Positions 7,711 to 16,574 of a stretch of DNA of 64,000 nt are shown here, one piece after another. The notes beneath the pieces are model-generated. The model made no database searches. It saw only the letters and a program-made list of their open reading frames with translations, and had not been told where the DNA came from. Origin of the DNA: Sorangium cellulosum So0157-2 (GTDB lineage Bacteria; Myxococcota_A; Polyangia; Polyangiales; Polyangiaceae); contig NC_021658.1 of NCBI RefSeq assembly GCF_000418325.1, positions 1,488,001-1,552,000 on the forward strand. The letters run 5' to 3'. The position numbers and the translations under genes are program-made. Within the stretch, counting starts at the first letter, position 1. Each line of letters begins with the position of its first letter.

Positions 7711-9072
7711 CTACCAGGCGCTGAAGTACGCCCACGACTCGTTGCCGGCGGACGCCTGGAAGCAGTAGCCGCCGTTGCGCTTCGCGGGCAGCGAGATGTT
7801 GCCGCCGTTGCAGGTCACGGCCGTGCCGTTGACCGAGAACGTGCGGCCGCTCGCGAAGTTGCCGCAGTTGGCGCCGGTCAGGTTCGCCGTGGTCTCGAAG
7901 CAGCGCGCGCCGGTGCCGAGGTTGCCCGAGTTGTAGCTCGGGCCCGTGAAGGCGGTGGGGCCCGTGCACAGGTTGCTGCAGGGCGCCGTCCCGGTGCTGG
8001 GCTGGCAGACCCCCGCCACGCAATTCTGGCTCGTGCAGTCCGCGTTGGCGCTGCACGTATCGCCGTTCGCGCAATCGGCCGCGCACGTGCCGCCGCAGTC
8101 CACGTCCGTCTCGGTGCCGTTCTGCACGCCGTCGGTGCAGGTCGGCGCGGTGCCGCCGTTGATCACGCTCACCCCGAGGGCCTGGAGCCACGACGTCACC
8201 GGGTAGCGCGCCGACGTGTCGAGCCGCGTGTGCCAGTTGGTCTGCGAGGGCGCCGGGCCAGACCAGCCGGACGGGAACGTGTAATAGGCGTTGACGCCGA
8301 CGACCACGAGATCGGTCGAGCTCTGGCGATAGAGCGGGCCGCCCGAGTCGCCGGGGCACAGGCTGGCGTAGCTGGTGCTGCTGGCGTAGCCCGGCGTGAG
8401 CACGTACGCCGCCGCGACGTCGTTGATGGCCTGGCCCGAGACGTAGGAGCCGGGGTGATTGAGGATCGAGGAGGCCGACGCGGTGAGGTTCTGGAGCTTG
8501 AAGAGACCGCCGCCCGTGCCGCTCGGGTCCTCGCAGCCGTAGCCGGTCGCCACGACGGGATCCCCCACCGCGACCGGCGCCGCGTCCACCACGGCGGCGG
8601 GGATCGTCGGCGAGAGCTCGTTGACGACGACGAGCGCGAGGTCGGGCGTGTGCCCCGGGTTCAGGACGTTGACCGCGCAATCGGTCGCGCCTCCCGCCAG
8701 CGCGGCGGCGCAGTCCGCGAGCCACTGCGGGTGGATGTACGTCTGCTCGATCGTCAGCTCGACGTAGGGCCAGATCGGGGGCGTGTTGGTGGCGCTGACC
8801 CAGTAGGAGCCGCCCGGCCCGTAGCTCGGGGACACGGTGGCGTTGTACTCGTCATCCACGCAGTGAGCGGCGGTGAGGAAGTGGCGCGGCCCGACCTTCG
8901 CCGCGGTGCACCCCGGGCCGAGGACCGTCGACGGATACTCCGATTCGAGCGCCGGTCGCCCCCCGATCAGCGCGTCATCCGCCGCGCCGATCTCCTCGGA
9001 GGGCTCGCCGTATCCCTCCACGCTGCAGGCGACCAAGGACAATGAGAGCAAAGCATATACAGGTGCGCGCAC
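7711..9072 (-). CDS. trypsin-like serine protease lipoprotein with Cys-rich C-terminal modules
   Basis: 453 residues. Start is GTG at 9072, with GGAGA eight bases upstream. The signal peptide ends in the lipobox LSLVAC-S. A short propeptide leads to a chymotrypsin-fold domain that begins at ALIGGRPA. The triad is visible as LTAAHCVDD (His), HTPDLALVVVN (Asp) and CPGDSGGPLYR (Ser). After the protease comes a Cys-rich myxobacterial-type repeat (CTDGVQNGTETDVDCGGTC ... CSANADCTSQNCVAGVCQ). A final Cys-containing beta domain (GARCFETTANLTGANCGNF ... GGYCFQASAGNESWAYFSAW) resembles tail modules on secreted hydrolases of this group; substrate binding is only a guess. Extracellular protein digestion fits a predatory or saprophytic myxobacterium. 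Confidence 0.93.
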   Translation of the reverse strand: MRAPVYALLSLSLVACSVEGYGEPSEEIGAADDALIGGRPALESEYPSTVLGPGCTAAKVGPRHFLTAAHCVDDEYNATVSPSYGPGGSYWVSATNTPPIWPYVELTIEQTYIHPQWLADCAAALAGGATDCAVNVLNPGHTPDLALVVVNELSPTIPAAVVDAAPVAVGDPVVATGYGCEDPSGTGGGLFKLQNLTASASSILNHPGSYVSGQAINDVAAAYVLTPGYASSTSYASLCPGDSGGPLYRQSSTDLVVVGVNAYYTFPSGWSGPAPSQTNWHTRLDTSARYPVTSWLQALGVSVINGGTAPTCTDGVQNGTETDVDCGGTCAADCANGDTCSANADCTSQNCVAGVCQPSTGTAPCSNLCTGPTAFTGPSYNSGNLGTGARCFETTANLTGANCGNFASGRTFSVNGTAVTCNGGNISLPAKRNGGYCFQASAGNESWAYFSAW

Positions 9073-9340
9073 TGGTTGCTTCTCCTGTCGCCCCGATGGT
9101 CTCGAGCACCCACGCCCGGTCGCCCGCCTCGCGCTCCGTGCCCGCGGGCCGGAGTCCTCCGTCGGTCGCGCTCGCGCTCGACGCGGCGCGCACGCGCCGT
9201 GTCTCGCTCTCCGAGGTGCGAACGTCAGTGGAGGACGCGTCCCGTGGTGATCCCACGTCGAGCGCAAGGGAAGGCGCGGCCGTCCAGCGGGACCGCCTGC
9301 GCGAGGTCTCGTCGTATCGGCGCGACGGCGATGTCTATGT

Positions 9341-9363
9341 CATTGGAAAGAATCTTTCCAATG
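9341..9363. promoter_or_regulatory. 23-bp perfect palindrome
   Basis: CATTGGAAAG-AAT-CTTTCCAATG, ten-base arms around three bases and unusually AT-rich for this genome. It sits about 270 bp upstream of the protease start and 62 bp past the stop of the gene at 9426. It could be an operator or, as RNA, a terminator hairpin. Confidence 0.6.
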
Positions 9364-9376
9364 AGAATGCAGCATG

Positions 9377-9403
9377 GACGTCATGCAGCCCGTGCATGAC
9401 GTC
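9377..9403. terminator. 11-bp-stem hairpin beside the palindrome
   Basis: GACGTCATGCA-GCCCG-TGCATGACGTC, a perfect stem of 11 bp beginning 22 bases after the stop codon of the minus-strand gene 9426-9755. The position suits transcription termination of that gene. The GACGTC ends also make it a possible protein site. Confidence 0.5.
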
Positions 9404-9425
9404 GCCCGCCCGCCACGGCGTCGTC

Positions 9426-9755
9426 TCACCAGCCAGGGTCCCAGGCGAGCTGCCGGAGCGCCTCGCAGAAGGCATCGAGAGCGCCCGCCTCGGCGAGCAC
9501 CTCCCCGACCGGCATGAGGAACATGTTGGCGTGGTCGGGGAAGAACCCTCGACCCGCGGCGAGCTCCCGGCGGCCGAACTCCGCGAGCGCGTCGTGATCG
9601 AGCACGAGCCGGCGCAGCCGAAAGCGCCCGTCCTCGCAGGTGACGCCGACCTGGAGCGTGGGCCCCCCGATGCGGATCGGGAGCCGGTCGCGGGCGTCGG
9701 GGGCGCGGAGCATGGCGATGAGCCGATCGCGGCCGGTGGGGGGCAGAGGCGCCAT
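9426..9755 (-). CDS. hypothetical protein
   Basis: 109 residues, not recognised. It has mixed alpha/beta character (DRLPIRIGGPTLQVGVTCED, RLRRLVLDHDALAEFGRREL, HANMFLMPVGEVLAEAGALDAF), no signal peptide and no membrane segment. It reads like a small globular cytosolic protein with normal codon use for this genome. The ATG at 9755 (MAPLPPTGRDR) is preferred to an upstream in-frame start at 9791. Stop is followed by two inverted repeats. Confidence 0.55.
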   Translation of the reverse strand: MAPLPPTGRDRLIAMLRAPDARDRLPIRIGGPTLQVGVTCEDGRFRLRRLVLDHDALAEFGRRELAAGRGFFPDHANMFLMPVGEVLAEAGALDAFCEALRQLAWDPGW

Positions 9756-9961
9756 GCCGCCGAGATTCCCTGCGCGCCCGCGGCGCGTCAAGCCGGCGCG
9801 GCTCCCCGCGCCGGCATGCCCGCCGCCCGGCGTCCTCCGAGGCCCGTGGGGAGCGACAGCGCGCCGCTTTCGCCGGCCCGACCGGGCGGCTCCTCCGGCG
9901 TCTTCCGCGGTGGAGGAGCCGTCCGGCCATCGGACGGCGGCGCACGCCTTTTGGATCGGCG

Positions 9962-12568
9962 TCAGTTCGGCAGCGGGAGCCAGAGCTGATCGTGGTCAGC
10001 GCTTCCCCAGCAGTGGACCATCCCGCTGGTCTTCACCCCGCAGCTGTGCTCGCCGCCCACGCTCAGCTCGACGAAGGTGCCCGCGGGATCGGTGGATTCT
10101 CCCTGGGCGTCGTCTCCCCAGCAGTGGATGGTGCCGTCGGTCTTCAGCCCGCAGCTGTGGTAGTCGCCCGCGCCCACCTGGGCATAGATGCCCGAGGGAG
10201 TCGTGGCCTGATCTTCGACGTTGCGCCCCCAGCAGCGGACGGTGCCGTTCGTCCTCACCCCGCAGCTGTGGTGGGCGCCGGCGCTGACCTGGAGGAAGTC
10301 GTCCGTCGGCGCCGCGGTCTGACCGCTGCCGTTGTGTCCCCAGCACGCCACCTTGTGGTTCGTCTTCACCCCGCAGCTGTGAGCGGCGCCTGCGCTGACC
10401 TGGAGGAAGTCGCCCGTCGGAGCCACGGCCTTGCCGGCGGTGTTGTCCCCCCAGCAGAACAGCTTGTGGTCCGATCTCACGGCGCAGTTGTGGAAGGTAC
10501 CCGCGTCGACCTGGAGGAAGCTACCGCTGGTGGGCCTGCCGGAGACCTGATCGTAAGAGTCGTTTCCCCGGCAGTCCAGGGAGCCGTTCGTCTTCAACCA
10601 GCAGGTGTGGAGGTAGCCAGCGCTGACCTGGGTGAACGACCCGGAGGGCTCTGCGCCCTGACCGTCCGAATTGTCACCCCAGCATTCCGAGGTTCCATTC
10701 GGCCTGATAGCGCAGCTGATGATTTCGCCGGCGCTGATATGGGAGAACGTCTCCGTCGGCGGCGCGGTCCTCCCGTACAGGGTGTTCCCCCAGCAGGCGA
10801 TCAGGCCGGTCCCCGTCACGCCGCAGGTGTGATGGCGCCGGGCGTTGATCTGAACGAAACCGAAGTAGGTGAAGGGCGGCGACGACTCGTCGTCCGCGTC
10901 CGTGCCCCAGCAGCGCACGAAGCCACCGGTCTCCAGCCCGCAGCTGTGGTCGAAGCCCACGCTGACCTGCGTGAACGTGCCGGAGGGCGCCGTGGCCTTC
11001 CCGTTGTCATTCTCTCCCCAGCAGTGGACGGTGCCGTCGGTCTTGACCGCGCAATTATGGTGATTGCCCGCGCTGACCTGGATGTACGTGCCCGTCGGGT
11101 CCGTGCCCTGACCCTCGAGGTTGCTCCCCCAGCAGTCGATGGTGCCATTGGTCCTCACCGCGCACGTGTGATAATCGCCCGCGCTGACGTGCACGTACGT
11201 GCCCGAGGGGGGCGTGGCCTTGTTCTCGGAGTTGCTCCCCCAGCAGTGGAGCGTACCATTCGTCTTGATCGCGCAGTTGTGGTTATAGCCCGAGCTGACC
11301 TGGGTGTATGTGCCAGAAGGATGCGCGCTCTGGCCGTCGGAGTTGCTCCCCCAGCATGCCACCGCACCGTTGGGGCGCAAACCGCACGTGTGCGAGGAGC
11401 CCGCGCTGAGCTGCTTGAAGAAACCGGTCGGCACCGTGGTCTGACCGTCGGAGTTGTCCCCCCAGCAGATCGGAGCGCCGTTCGCCCTCAGCGCGCACGT
11501 GTGCCTGTCGCCCGACACGACCGCGAGGCGACCGAAGGGGCCCGAGCTGGGCGGATCCGCCTCGTCGGTTCCCCAGCAGTCCACCGTCCCGTCCATCTTG
11601 AGTCCGCAGGTGAGCCCACGGCTCGTGCTGATCTGGTAGAAGGTCCCTGAGGGATCGACAGCGCCGCCATCCGCGTTGTCCCCCCAGCAATCGACTGTGC
11701 CGTTGTACCTCAGCCCGCACGTCTGGAGGTTGCCCGCGCTGACCTGGACGAAGGTGCCCGTGGGAGCCGTGGCCTGGCCTTCGTCGTCGAGGCCCCAGCA
11801 TAGGATCGCCCCGTCCGTTTTCAACCCACAGGTGTGGTAGGCGCCCGCGCTGAGCTGGACGAAGGTGCCCCCGGGGGCCGCGGTCTGTCCAAAGACGCCG
11901 TACCCCCAGCAGGTGACCGTGCCGTTCTCCCTCAGCCCGCAGTTGTGGTATTCGCCCGAGCTGACCTGCGTGAAGGTGCCCGTGGGGTCGCCGCCCTCTC
12001 CAAAGTTGTTGCGCCCCCAGCAGTCGATCGTGCCGCTCGTCCTCAGCGCGCAGGTGTGGTATGCACCCGTGCTGACCTGAACGTAGGTCTTATCGGGATC
12101 CGGCGGTTCCGGGAGAGGGCTCCACGGAGAGGCGGGAGGCGAGGCCTGACCGTCGTCGTCGCGCCCCCAGCAGTGGATCTTGCCGAACGGGGTCAACCCG
12201 CAGCTGTGGTGGCCGCCCGCGCTCACCTGAACGTAGGGGCCACTGTTCGAGGGGACCGTGGTCTGGCCATGGTCGTTGAGGCCCCAGCAGAGCGCCGTGC
12301 CGTTTGACTTCACCGCGCAGGCATGCGCCTTGCCCACGCTCACGAACGGCTCCTCGGAGGCGGCATGGATCGGCGTGTCGTCGTCGCGCAGGGCCTGCGC
12401 GATCGAGGCGAGCTCGCCGTCCGCCGGCGCCGTCTCCTTCGGCGCCTCGCCGAGGCACCCGAGCAGGGATACCGCCACGACCTCCAGCGCGAGCCAGGAG
12501 CCGAGCCGCCGGCCCGCCCGCTCGCGCGTGCCCGTGACCGCAGGTCTTTCAGGAAGATGCATGGACAT
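9962..12568 (-). CDS. secreted RCC1-type repeat lipoprotein (21 repeats)
   Basis: 868 residues. Signal peptide with lipobox VSLLGC-L. After a short linker the whole protein is about 21 tandem repeats of roughly 39 residues, each of the form C-G/A-V/L-K-x-x-G-x-x-x-CWG-x-N-x-x-GQ-x-x-x-P-x-G-x-F-x-QVSAG-x-x-H-x. This is the regulator-of-chromosome-condensation 1 propeller repeat in its bacterial extracellular Cys-rich form. Two Cys per repeat probably make disulphides. Twenty-one fits three seven-bladed propellers. One repeat has CRG in place of CWG. The role is unknown, most likely binding at the cell surface. ATG at 12568 has GAGG four bases upstream. Confidence 0.9.
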   Translation of the reverse strand: MSMHLPERPAVTGTRERAGRRLGSWLALEVVAVSLLGCLGEAPKETAPADGELASIAQALRDDDTPIHAASEEPFVSVGKAHACAVKSNGTALCWGLNDHGQTTVPSNSGPYVQVSAGGHHSCGLTPFGKIHCWGRDDDGQASPPASPWSPLPEPPDPDKTYVQVSTGAYHTCALRTSGTIDCWGRNNFGEGGDPTGTFTQVSSGEYHNCGLRENGTVTCWGYGVFGQTAAPGGTFVQLSAGAYHTCGLKTDGAILCWGLDDEGQATAPTGTFVQVSAGNLQTCGLRYNGTVDCWGDNADGGAVDPSGTFYQISTSRGLTCGLKMDGTVDCWGTDEADPPSSGPFGRLAVVSGDRHTCALRANGAPICWGDNSDGQTTVPTGFFKQLSAGSSHTCGLRPNGAVACWGSNSDGQSAHPSGTYTQVSSGYNHNCAIKTNGTLHCWGSNSENKATPPSGTYVHVSAGDYHTCAVRTNGTIDCWGSNLEGQGTDPTGTYIQVSAGNHHNCAVKTDGTVHCWGENDNGKATAPSGTFTQVSVGFDHSCGLETGGFVRCWGTDADDESSPPFTYFGFVQINARRHHTCGVTGTGLIACWGNTLYGRTAPPTETFSHISAGEIISCAIRPNGTSECWGDNSDGQGAEPSGSFTQVSAGYLHTCWLKTNGSLDCRGNDSYDQVSGRPTSGSFLQVDAGTFHNCAVRSDHKLFCWGDNTAGKAVAPTGDFLQVSAGAAHSCGVKTNHKVACWGHNGSGQTAAPTDDFLQVSAGAHHSCGVRTNGTVRCWGRNVEDQATTPSGIYAQVGAGDYHSCGLKTDGTIHCWGDDAQGESTDPAGTFVELSVGGEHSCGVKTSGMVHCWGSADHDQLWLPLPN

Positions 12569-13331
12569 AGAGCCTCGATAGGATGGTGGAAGTTATGTCG
12601 ACCCAAGGTGAGCGCTAGCGCGGCAGGGCGCCGGCGCGCTCCGTCGGACCGGGCGCCCTGCTCGCGACAGGCGCGAATGACGAGAAGGCCAGCGCGCTGC
12701 GCGTCCGCCGCGGTGGGCCTGAACGCTCAACCTCGACGCTCATCGTGCGCAGAGCTCTTTGCCTGCCTTGTTCATGGCGGTGGTTCCTCCGAGAGATGCG
12801 CGCTGGCCGCCACGCGACGTCGCGTGGCGGAGAGGTGAGTGGCAATCGGTGTGCCGTGCCGGCGTCCGCTCGATCCCGACGCGCAGCCCGCCGCCGGGCG
12901 GCGGTGTTCACGGCGCGCGTCGCGCTCCGAGGTGCTTCGCGGCGGGCGCTCCCCGTCCGGCAGCAGGCCGGCGGTGCCCGGGCAGGTGGCACGTGGCACG
13001 CGCCCGGGTGGCACGTGCCACCTGGAAGCACGCCGCCGGAGCAGCCCATCGCTTGCGGCGCGACGACCGTTGACACTGAACCGATTAAGTGCTTCGCTCG
13101 CGTCGCCGTGCTTGAACGCCTGGAAATGTCGCAGGGGGCAGCCTGCGCGTGCTGCGTGCGCCGCGCGGGGTTGCGCGGCATGCGCCCGGTGGGCCGTAGA
13201 TCTGCGATCGGTCACGGCGCTCTGCTCGCCATACCTGGCTTGCAGGCCCGGCCTCGCCGCGGATAGTCTGCGCGTCGCCGCGCGACAGCGCGCGATTGCA
13301 TGTGAACCTGCAGCCGGAGAGGGAGCCTACC
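12569..13331. other. 763-bp intergenic region
   Basis: Divergent region between the RCC1 lipoprotein and the ABC importer operon. The open frames in it are Arg/Ala-rich on both strands and look non-coding. A strong inverted repeat of the TGGCACGTGCCA type lies at 12984-13023. The segment must hold the promoter of the importer operon. Confidence 0.6.
12984..13023. promoter_or_regulatory. double GTGGCAC/GTGCCAC inverted repeat
   Basis: Arms AGGTGGCACGTGGCA and TGGCACGTGCCACCT pair at 14 of 15 positions around a ten-base loop. The right half contains a perfect 16-bp palindrome, GGTGGCACGTGCCACC (13007-13022). It lies about 310 bp upstream of the importer operon. It may be an operator or a stable RNA hairpin. 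Confidence 0.5.
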
Positions 13332-14696
13332 GTGAGGTCACGCACGATCGAGGCCGTAGCCGCATGTGCCCTGTTCGCCCTCGGGGCCGCCGCGTGCGGC
13401 AAGAGCGGGGGCGACGCGCCGTCGTCGTCGCCCTCGCCGTCAGGGTCGGCCGCCGCGGCTCCGCCGGGGTCCGGGCCGGTGACGCTGTCGTACTGGGCGA
13501 GCAACCAGGGGCCCAGTCTCGAGGACGACAAGAAGGTGCTGCAGCCCGAGCTCGACAAGCTCGAGAAGCAGACCGGGATCAAGGTCAAGCTCGAGGTCAT
13601 CCCCTGGTCGGACCTGCTCAACCGGATCCTCGGCGCCACCACGAGCGGCAAGGGGCCCGACGTCCTCAACATCGGCAACTCGTGGTCTGCGTCGCTCCAG
13701 GCGACCGGCGCGTTCCTGCCGTTCGATGACGCCGCGCTCGCCAAGGTCGGCGGCAAGGACCGGTTCATCCCGGCGAGCATGTCCGCCACCGGCGCGCCCG
13801 GCCAGCCGCCCGCCTCGGTGCCGCTCTACGGCCTCGCTTACGGGCTCTTCTACAACAAGAAGATGTTCGCCGACGGCGGCGTCGAGGAGCCGCCCGCCAC
13901 GTGGGCCGAGCTCGTCGCGGTCGCCAAGAAGCTGACCGACGCGAAGAGCGGCCGTTACGGGCTCGCCATCATGGGCGCGAGCTACACCGAGAACGCCCAC
14001 TTCGCGTTCATGTTCGGCCGCCAGCAGGGCGCCAAGATCTTCGAGGGCAAGCAGGCGCGCTTCGACGACCCGGAGCTCGTCGCCGGCGTCAAGCAGTACA
14101 TCGACCTGCTCAGCGTCCACAAGGTCGTGAACCCGAGCAACGCCGAGTACGTGAACGACACCCAGATCCTCAAGGACTTCGCCGCCGGCAAGGCGGCGAT
14201 GCTCATGATCCAGAGCTACGCCGCCACGGCGATCGAGCAGAACGGCCTCGTCCGCGACGCCTACGGCGTGGCGCCGATCCCGCTGCCCGACCCGCTGCCC
14301 GCGAACGGCAAGCGGGTGAACAGCCACGTGGCCGGCATCAACATCGCCGTCTTCGAGGACAGCAAGCACAAGGACGCCGCGCTCAAGCTCGTCGCGTTCA
14401 TGACGAGCCCCGAGGAGCAGCGGATCCTGAACGCCGCCTTCAACTCCCTGCCGGTCGTGACCGAGGCCTACGCCGATGAGCGCTTCAAGACCGCGAACAT
14501 CCAGGTGTTCCAGAAGGTGCTCGCCGAGACGGCGGAGTCGATGCCGATGATGGAGGAGACGACGCAGTTCGAGACGCTGGTGGGCACGGCCATGAAGGAT
14601 CTCCTGGCCGAGGCCGCCTCCGGCAAGGCGGTGGACGAGGCCGCGATCCGCGCCAAGCTGACCAAGGCCAACCAGCAGATGGTGAGCGGCAAGTAA
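13332..14696 (+). CDS. ABC transporter sugar-binding lipoprotein
   Basis: 454 residues. GTG start at 13332 with GAGGGAG six bases upstream. Signal peptide with lipobox LGAAAC-G and a Ser/Pro linker, then a family-1 (MalE/UgpB-type) extracellular solute-binding fold: VTLSYWASNQGP, KQTGIKVKLEVIPWSDLLNRIL, GPDVLNIGNSWSASLQ, ASVPLYGLAYGLFYNKKMF, ATWAELVAVAKKLT, VAGINIAVFEDSKHKDAA. It captures a carbohydrate for the two permeases that follow; the ligand cannot be read from sequence. The stop codon overlaps the next start (TAATG), so translation is coupled. Confidence 0.95.
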   Translation: MRSRTIEAVAACALFALGAAACGKSGGDAPSSSPSPSGSAAAAPPGSGPVTLSYWASNQGPSLEDDKKVLQPELDKLEKQTGIKVKLEVIPWSDLLNRILGATTSGKGPDVLNIGNSWSASLQATGAFLPFDDAALAKVGGKDRFIPASMSATGAPGQPPASVPLYGLAYGLFYNKKMFADGGVEEPPATWAELVAVAKKLTDAKSGRYGLAIMGASYTENAHFAFMFGRQQGAKIFEGKQARFDDPELVAGVKQYIDLLSVHKVVNPSNAEYVNDTQILKDFAAGKAAMLMIQSYAATAIEQNGLVRDAYGVAPIPLPDPLPANGKRVNSHVAGINIAVFEDSKHKDAALKLVAFMTSPEEQRILNAAFNSLPVVTEAYADERFKTANIQVFQKVLAETAESMPMMEETTQFETLVGTAMKDLLAEAASGKAVDEAAIRAKLTKANQQMVSGK

Positions 14697-15688
14697 TGCG
14701 GGAGGGCGGCGCGGGAGGCGCCGGGGGAGAGGCGCCCGCCGGGGCGGCCCCGGCGGCGCACGGCACCGCGGGGCCGCGGGCGGGCTCGCGCTGGCCGCGG
14801 GCGTTCCCGTACGTGCTCCTCTTGCCCGCGCTCGCCGCCGAGCTCGCCGTGCACATCGTCCCGATGCTCGTCGGGGCGTGGATGAGCTTCCTCCAGCTCA
14901 CGCAGCGCTACATCCGCAACTGGGGCAAGGCGCCGTTCGCGGGGCTCGCCAACTACCGTGTCGCTGTCGACTTCGGCTCTCCGATCGGCGTCGAGCTCCT
15001 GCGCTCCTTCGCGATCACCGTCGCCGTCAGCGTCCTCGTGGTCGGCGGCTCGTGGCTCCTCGGCACGGCCGCCGCGGTCGCGCTGCAGAAGCCGTTTCGC
15101 GGCCGCTCGGCGCTGCGGACGCTGTTCCTCATCCCGTTCGCGATGCCGATCTTCACCGGCGTCATCACGTGGAGCTTCATGCTCCAGCGCGACACGGGCA
15201 TCGTGAACACGGTGCTCGTCGATCAGCTCGGCCTCGTCCAGGATCGCCCGTTCTGGCTGCTCGGCGGCAACAGCTTCCTCAGCCTGGTGGTGGTGGCGAT
15301 CTGGCGGACGTGGCCGTTCGCCTTCCTCACGGTGACGGCGGGCCTCCAGGCCATCCCGTCGGACCTCTACGAGGCGGCCAGCGTCGACGGCGCCGGCCCG
15401 TGGACGCGGTTCCGGTCGATCACGCTCCCGATGCTCCGGCCGGTCAACCAGGTGCTCTTGCTCGTCCTGTTCCTGTGGAGCTTCAACGACTTCACGACGC
15501 CTTACACGCTCTTCGGGCGGGCGGCGCCGCCGGAGGCCGACGTGATCGCGATCCACATCTACCAGGCGTCGTTCATCACCTGGAATTTCGGGCTGGGCTC
15601 GGCGATGTCCGTGCTCCTCGTGGGCTTTCTGCTCGTCGTCACGACAGGCTATCTCTTGATCACCGGCAGGAGCGCTCGCCATGCGTGA
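14696..15688 (+). CDS. sugar ABC transporter permease (MalF-type)
   Basis: 330 residues, inner membrane. An Ala/Gly-rich N-terminal tail precedes about six transmembrane segments. The EAA loop that contacts the ATPase is visible as YEAASVDGAGPWTRFRSITLP with the expected Gly. Start ATG overlaps the stop of the binding protein by one base, and the end overlaps the next permease by eight bases. The three genes are one operon. Pairs with the MalG-type protein to form the channel. Confidence 0.95.
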   Translation: MREGGAGGAGGEAPAGAAPAAHGTAGPRAGSRWPRAFPYVLLLPALAAELAVHIVPMLVGAWMSFLQLTQRYIRNWGKAPFAGLANYRVAVDFGSPIGVELLRSFAITVAVSVLVVGGSWLLGTAAAVALQKPFRGRSALRTLFLIPFAMPIFTGVITWSFMLQRDTGIVNTVLVDQLGLVQDRPFWLLGGNSFLSLVVVAIWRTWPFAFLTVTAGLQAIPSDLYEAASVDGAGPWTRFRSITLPMLRPVNQVLLLVLFLWSFNDFTTPYTLFGRAAPPEADVIAIHIYQASFITWNFGLGSAMSVLLVGFLLVVTTGYLLITGRSARHA

Positions 15689-16523
15689 GGCTGCGTGGGT
15701 CGCCTGGCTGCGGCGCGCCGTGCTCGCGGCGCTCGCGGTCTTCACCGTCGTCCCGCTCTACGTGATGCTGATCTCGGCGATCAAGCCGCTGCGCGACGTC
15801 CAGGGACCCTTCACCTGGGTGCCGACGGAGGTCACGCTCCAGCCGTTCGTCGACATGTGGCGGACGGTGCCGCTCGCGCGCTACTTCGTGAACAGCGCCG
15901 TCGTCGCGGCGGCCGCGACGGTGTCCTCGGTGGCGCTGGCGATCCTCGCCGGGTATGCGGTGAGCCGGTACCGCTTCCGGGGCCGGCGCGCGTTCCTCAC
16001 CACCGTGCTGTCGACGCAGATGTTCCCCGGGATCCTCTTTTTGCTCCCGCTCTTCCTCCTCTTCGTCACGATCGAGCGGTCCACCGGGCTCGCGCTGCAC
16101 GGGACGCGGCTCGGCCTCATCCTCACGTACCTGACGTTCTCGCTGCCGTTCTCCATCTGGCTCATCGCCGGTTATTTCGACACCATCCCGCGCGAGCTCG
16201 ACGAGGCCGCGCTGGTGGACGGCGCCGGGCCGCTCACCGCGCTGCTCCGGGTCGTGCTCCCGGCGGCCAAGCCGGGCGTGGTCGCGGTCGCGATCTACGC
16301 CTTCATGACCGCGTGGGGAGAGGTCCTGTTCGCCTCCGTGCTCACCGACGACGACGGCCGCACCCTGGCCGTGGGGCTGCAGGGGTATGCGACGCAGTCG
16401 AACATCTACTGGAACCAGGTGATGGCCGCCTCGGTGGTCGTCAGCGTGCCCGTGGTGGCCGGGTTCCTCCTGCTCCAGCGCTACCTCGTCCAGGGGCTCA
16501 CCGCGGGCGCCGTGAAGACCTGA
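15681..16523 (+). CDS. sugar ABC transporter permease (MalG-type)
   Basis: 280 residues, inner membrane. About six transmembrane segments, with the EAA loop LDEAALVDGAGPLTALLRVVL and the characteristic start of MalG-like permeases (FTVVPLYVMLISAIKPL). It ends the operon. No ATPase gene follows; the next gene is on the opposite strand. The importer must borrow a MalK/MsmK-type ATPase encoded elsewhere, which is common for such carbohydrate systems. Confidence 0.95.
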   Translation: MREAAWVAWLRRAVLAALAVFTVVPLYVMLISAIKPLRDVQGPFTWVPTEVTLQPFVDMWRTVPLARYFVNSAVVAAAATVSSVALAILAGYAVSRYRFRGRRAFLTTVLSTQMFPGILFLLPLFLLFVTIERSTGLALHGTRLGLILTYLTFSLPFSIWLIAGYFDTIPRELDEAALVDGAGPLTALLRVVLPAAKPGVVAVAIYAFMTAWGEVLFASVLTDDDGRTLAVGLQGYATQSNIYWNQVMAASVVVSVPVVAGFLLLQRYLVQGLTAGAVKT

Positions 16524-16574
16524 CGCTCCAGCGTTGGAACACGGCTGTCCCGGCCTTGCGTGGACGCGCCCCGC

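Larger units (their letters stand above)
9073..9425. other. intergenic region with two adjacent perfect inverted repeats
   Basis: 353 bp upstream of the protease and downstream of the small minus-strand gene at 9426. It holds no supportable gene. Two strong palindromes lie at 9341-9363 and 9377-9403 and are listed separately. Confidence 0.6.

Noticed and set aside
9990..12330. Regular repeats of about 117-120 bp as a noncoding array
   Set aside because: They are the coding units of the RCC1 lipoprotein on the minus strand.
12984..13000. TGGCACG as a sigma-54 promoter
   Set aside because: No GC/TTGC element at the needed distance; the sequence is explained by a palindrome.
12615..13310. Possible small genes between the RCC1 gene and the ABC operon
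   Set aside because: All open frames are Arg/Ala/Pro-rich on both strands with no plausible start, motif or codon pattern.
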